This document shows, one piece after another, positions 61,484 through 64,000 of a stretch of DNA of 64,000 nucleotides. The DNA lies in contig UBZM01000017.1 of NCBI GenBank assembly GCA_900470095.1, positions 1-64,000 of the forward strand, read 5' to 3'. Source of the DNA: Hyphomicrobiales bacterium (lineage in GTDB: Bacteria > Pseudomonadota > Alphaproteobacteria > Rhizobiales > Beijerinckiaceae). The notes under the pieces are model-generated. The model worked only from the letters and a program-made list of their open reading frames with translations. It was not told the DNA's origin and did no database searches. The first letter of the stretch is position 1. Every line of letters starts with the position of its first letter. The position numbers were made by a program, and so were the translations under genes.

Positions 61484-62371
61484 ATGCAGCAAAGGCCAGG
61501 GTTTCTGGAGAATTCCGTCATCATCGGCGCTCATCCCGACGATGAACTGCTCTGGTTCAATTCAATCCTGCGCGACGCTGATGAGGTCATCATCGTCTAC
61601 CGCCATTTCTGGGGGAAGCCCGGCATCGGCGAAGCGCGGGCGGCCGCGATCGCCGAATATCCCCGCGGCAATGTCACCTGCCTCGATATCGACGAGTCGG
61701 GTGCCTATGGCTGCGCCAACTGGGCCGATCCCGTGCTGACCGGGGCCGGCATCGGCTTCGGCATCGAGGCAGAGCGCCGGGCAATGACGCGTATTGCCCG
61801 CAAGTCCGTTGCGGCCCTGCCGACGGTGAAGCTCGAGCGCATCGCCGCCGCCAGCGTATCCAGGGCCTATGAAGCGAACTTCCAGATCATATGCGAGTTG
61901 CTGAGGCGGCGCCTGCGGCCCGAGATGAACGTCTTCACGCATAATCCCTGGGGCGAATACGGACATGAGGAGCATATCCAGGTGTTCCGCGCCCTGAATT
62001 TGCTGCGCGAGGAGATCGGCTTTCGGCTCTGGATGTCAAATTACTGCACCGAACGCGCCTTGCCCCTCGCGATGCGTCATTTCTCGCGTGCGCCTGGCGG
62101 TTACATCAGATTGCCGACCGACAAGGTCTTCGCCAATGCGGTCGCGGAGGTCTATCGCAAGCACAATTGCTGGACCTGGGACGACGACTGGGCATGGTTC
62201 GACGAGGAATGCTTCATGGAAGCGCCGCGCGAGGCCACCGCGACGGCGGCTCACCGGCACCTCTTCCCGCTCAATTTCTTCACCATTGGCGAGGAGCGGC
62301 CGAGGAACTGGCTGCCGATGGCCATGACGATATCGGCGGCCTTTGCATTCACTCTCGCGGAAGCAATCTGA
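61484..62371 (+). CDS. PIG-L family deacetylase-like protein
   Basis: This 295-residue protein has the metal motif of the PIG-L/LmbE family: IIGAHPDDELLWFNSIL (AHPDDE, about residues 16-21), and the third ligand probably in EYGHEEHIQVFRAL. Family enzymes deacetylate N-acetylglucosamine in various conjugates. The ATG at 61484 is preferred because GAGGGG lies seven bases upstream; 61478 is too close to it. The long stretch of Trp-rich sequence (WTWDDDWAWFD) at about 225-235 is unusual. The substrate is unknown. Confidence 0.82.
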   Translation: MQQRPGFLENSVIIGAHPDDELLWFNSILRDADEVIIVYRHFWGKPGIGEARAAAIAEYPRGNVTCLDIDESGAYGCANWADPVLTGAGIGFGIEAERRAMTRIARKSVAALPTVKLERIAAASVSRAYEANFQIICELLRRRLRPEMNVFTHNPWGEYGHEEHIQVFRALNLLREEIGFRLWMSNYCTERALPLAMRHFSRAPGGYIRLPTDKVFANAVAEVYRKHNCWTWDDDWAWFDEECFMEAPREATATAAHRHLFPLNFFTIGEERPRNWLPMAMTISAAFAFTLAEAI

Positions 62372-62803
62372 GTCGGATCGATTTCGAGGCGGGCGCGCGC
62401 TCCGCCGGGAGGTTGGCCCTCCAGGTCGGGCGGTCGATCGCACCGAGTGCGGCAATGCCCGCGATGCGGATGAGGAGAACTACCTAAGGCCTTGTGGTTT
62501 CGCTGTTTCCTGGGTGCGTGACTATCACACTCACAGCATTGTTTTTGCTTCAATGTGACACAACATTTGTTGCGGTGCACATTTTTGCCGTAAACCAAGG
62601 TTAGTGAGCGGTTGCCCGATAGAGTTTGGCAAATTCAAATTGCCAACTCTATGCCTGCGCTTAAGCCTATCATCGATACCTATGCCTTCCTCTTGGTCAT
62701 AAGTCCGAGATCCTTCTCTCTATGTTCGGTTGGCGTGCGCCGCTAAGCGTTTTTAGCGGAAAGTTATATTGCCAATCAGCATAAGAAAAAAGAAAGGGGC
62801 GGA
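62372..62803. other. structured leader region upstream of the repeat-containing membrane protein
   Basis: 432 bp without a gene. From about 62510 it is AT-richer than average. A hairpin with ATAGAGTTTGGCAA (62619-62632) and TTGCCAACTCTAT (62640-62652), one base bulged, and a second CCGCTAA-TTAGCGG (62741-62760) lie before the ATG at 62804. They may be operators, a terminator or a leader structure. Confidence 0.55.
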
Positions 62804-64000
62804 ATGATTTCATTCCTTCAACTTAAGTCTCGCAGCATCGGCGCTGGTGCGCTGTTCCTCCTGGCCGCCTGCCTGATTGTCACCCTCACCATTACGCAGA
62901 CACGTGCCGAAACCCGGCCCCGCTCCGGAGCTGCTTCGTCGTCTCCGGCAGCCTCATCTCATTCAGCGCGCGATTGGGTGCCCTATGATCTACCGGAAGT
63001 GGCCCCGCCCCGACGCGATAGCAGCCTTCGTCTCACGGTAGATCGTCCGGCTGCGGGAGCGGCCAATACCGGTCGTCGTCCTGCAGCAGCGGCCAATCGT
63101 GGCCGCGTTCCTGCGCAAGCGACCAATGTCGGTCGTGCTCCTCCGGCAGAGGCCAGTGCCGAGCGTCCGTCTGCGGCAGAGACCGTTGCTGATCATCCTC
63201 TTGCGGCAGAGGCCAGCGTCGAGTTTCCTTCTGCGGCAGAGACCATTGCTGATCACCCTCTCGCGGCAGAGGCCAGTACCGATCGTCCCCCCGTGGAAGC
63301 GACCAATGCTGCTTCAAGCATTTCCGCGGACAGTGTGACGGCGCCGGCCGTCAAGTTCATGAGCTCGGCGCTACGGCCGATCACCTTCAGCCTTCTGATC
63401 GCCAAACCCGGTGAGCTGCTGAAATCGGCTATCAAGGTGATGCATCTGCTCGGCATCATTCTGGGATTGGGCGCCGCGACGGTCCTCGATCTCGTGATCG
63501 TCAAGTTCCTCGTCTCCGGAAAGATCAAGGCTGAACAGATTGCGATGGTCAAATTCATGACCGGTATCGTATCGGCTGGCCTCGCGGTGCTCTGGGTTTC
63601 CGGACTTCTGTACCTGGCGCATTATGCGATGTTTGATCCGGTCAAGCTCGGGAACCAGAAGGTCTGGGCCAAGATCGCGATCGTCGGCGTCCTTACGATC
63701 AACGGCTACTTCATCCACAAGACGGTCCTGCCGCTGATGGAAAATCAGATCGGACGGTCGCTCTTTGCCGGTCTGTCGCGCAAGCAGATTACGATGATGA
63801 TGGTCTTCGGCACGGTCTCGGCGACATCCTGGTATGTGCCGCTGATCCTGGGCGCCATGCCGCATTTCAACTTCATCGTGCCGGCTCCGCGCCTGCTCGT
63901 GGCCTATGCGCTGATCCTGCTCATCGCCATCGCCGCGACCCATGGCATGGTTGACACCATCCGGCGCCGCGGTCGCCTGGAGCCCCAGCTACAGCCCGCA
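62804..64000 (+). CDS. membrane protein with decapeptide repeats, incomplete at the right edge
   Basis: The frame opens at ATG 62804, after AAAGGGGCGG, and stays open to the last base (399 codons), so the stop is outside the window. A signal sequence (about residues 8-34, cleavage after TRA) precedes an extracytoplasmic linker that contains eight imperfect ten-residue repeats (about 81-169; units such as SAAETVADHP, LAAEASVEFP). About five hydrophobic helices follow (from about residue 210), starting KVMHLLGIILGLGAATVLDL with a His that could bind heme, as in CopD/cytochrome-b561-like proteins. The protein is not recognised. Confidence 0.75.
   Translation, partial: MISFLQLKSRSIGAGALFLLAACLIVTLTITQTRAETRPRSGAASSSPAASSHSARDWVPYDLPEVAPPRRDSSLRLTVDRPAAGAANTGRRPAAAANRGRVPAQATNVGRAPPAEASAERPSAAETVADHPLAAEASVEFPSAAETIADHPLAAEASTDRPPVEATNAASSISADSVTAPAVKFMSSALRPITFSLLIAKPGELLKSAIKVMHLLGIILGLGAATVLDLVIVKFLVSGKIKAEQIAMVKFMTGIVSAGLAVLWVSGLLYLAHYAMFDPVKLGNQKVWAKIAIVGVLTINGYFIHKTVLPLMENQIGRSLFAGLSRKQITMMMVFGTVSATSWYVPLILGAMPHFNFIVPAPRLLVAYALILLIAIAATHGMVDTIRRRGRLEPQLQPA
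63045..63310. repeat. 30-bp tandem minisatellite within the membrane-protein gene
   Basis: Roughly nine tandem units of 30 bp encode ten-residue repeats. GCGGCAGAG recurs in the second half, and 63171-63230 and 63231-63290 form a 60-bp higher-order duplication differing at few bases. The unit length is a multiple of three, so changes in copy number keep the frame. The minus-strand frames here are repeat shadows. Confidence 0.85.

Noticed and set aside
63045..63310. CRISPR-like array (30-bp periodicity)
   Set aside because: Units are adjacent without unique spacers, imperfect, and in frame with a protein; no cas gene is present.
62990..63317. Minus-strand frames with striking CRR or LPQ repeats
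   Set aside because: They are the antisense of the 30-bp minisatellite in the plus-strand gene, which has the signal sequence, ribosome site and membrane domain.

Overview
The window is 64 kb of GC-rich DNA (roughly two thirds G+C by eye), densely packed with short operons and almost no mobile DNA. The gene families point to an alphaproteobacterium of the Hyphomicrobiales, and a Bosea-like genome is my best guess. Evidence for this is the Usg family gene, a liv operon carrying a DUF6867 gene, beta-ketoadipate-type genes, a form II CO-dehydrogenase-like cluster, an Anbu operon and several soluble or membrane chemoreceptors. The genus is inference from gene content, not from a marker gene. I found no rRNA, tRNA, CRISPR array, transposase or phage gene.

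Layout. 0-12.9 kb is housekeeping and amino-acid metabolism: a TonB-dependent receptor, TrmJ-type RNA methyltransferase, a HAMP chemoreceptor, an M19 dipeptidase, a DadA-like oxidoreductase, a BASS-like transporter, a GST, rpe, purB and a small hydrolase. 13.0-18.6 kb is a complete minus-strand branched-chain amino-acid (liv) ABC operon in the order livH-livM-livG-livF-DUF6867-livK, closed by a strong terminator. 19.0-20.9 kb has a cupin/FAD-oxidoreductase operon ending in a decayed P-loop gene. 21.4-27.0 kb is a catabolic locus: an FCD regulator and a flavin reductase on the plus strand, and on the minus strand a five-gene operon with PcaB-, PcaD- and PcaC-like enzymes wrapped around both subunits of aconitase X. 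This is the most unusual locus of the window.

27.2-42.2 kb is a molybdenum hydroxylase locus of the form II CoxL type: coxG, coxS, coxL, coxM, coxD, coxE, a split XdhC chaperone and a fused MoCF/MocA protein for cofactor maturation. It is interrupted by a globin-like chemoreceptor, a 1.8-kb islet with a GYF-domain membrane protein, a RidA gene, a frameshifted hydrolase and a LysE exporter. 42.5-43.5 kb holds usg and exoD. 43.5-50.0 kb is a GGDEF-EAL protein next to an Anbu proteasome-like operon (ATP-grasp, alpha-E, transglutaminase-like, Anbu). 50.3-64 kb carries a saccharopine-dehydrogenase-like gene with a large palindromic operator, radC-map, a selenium-binding-protein/membrane-protein pair, an FkbM methyltransferase, a MoCF-domain protein, a double-PAS chemoreceptor, gpt, an EamA transporter, a PIG-L deacetylase, and a membrane protein with a 30-bp minisatellite that runs off the right edge.

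Protein family assignments rest on motifs read by eye and memory of the families; none was checked by a database search.
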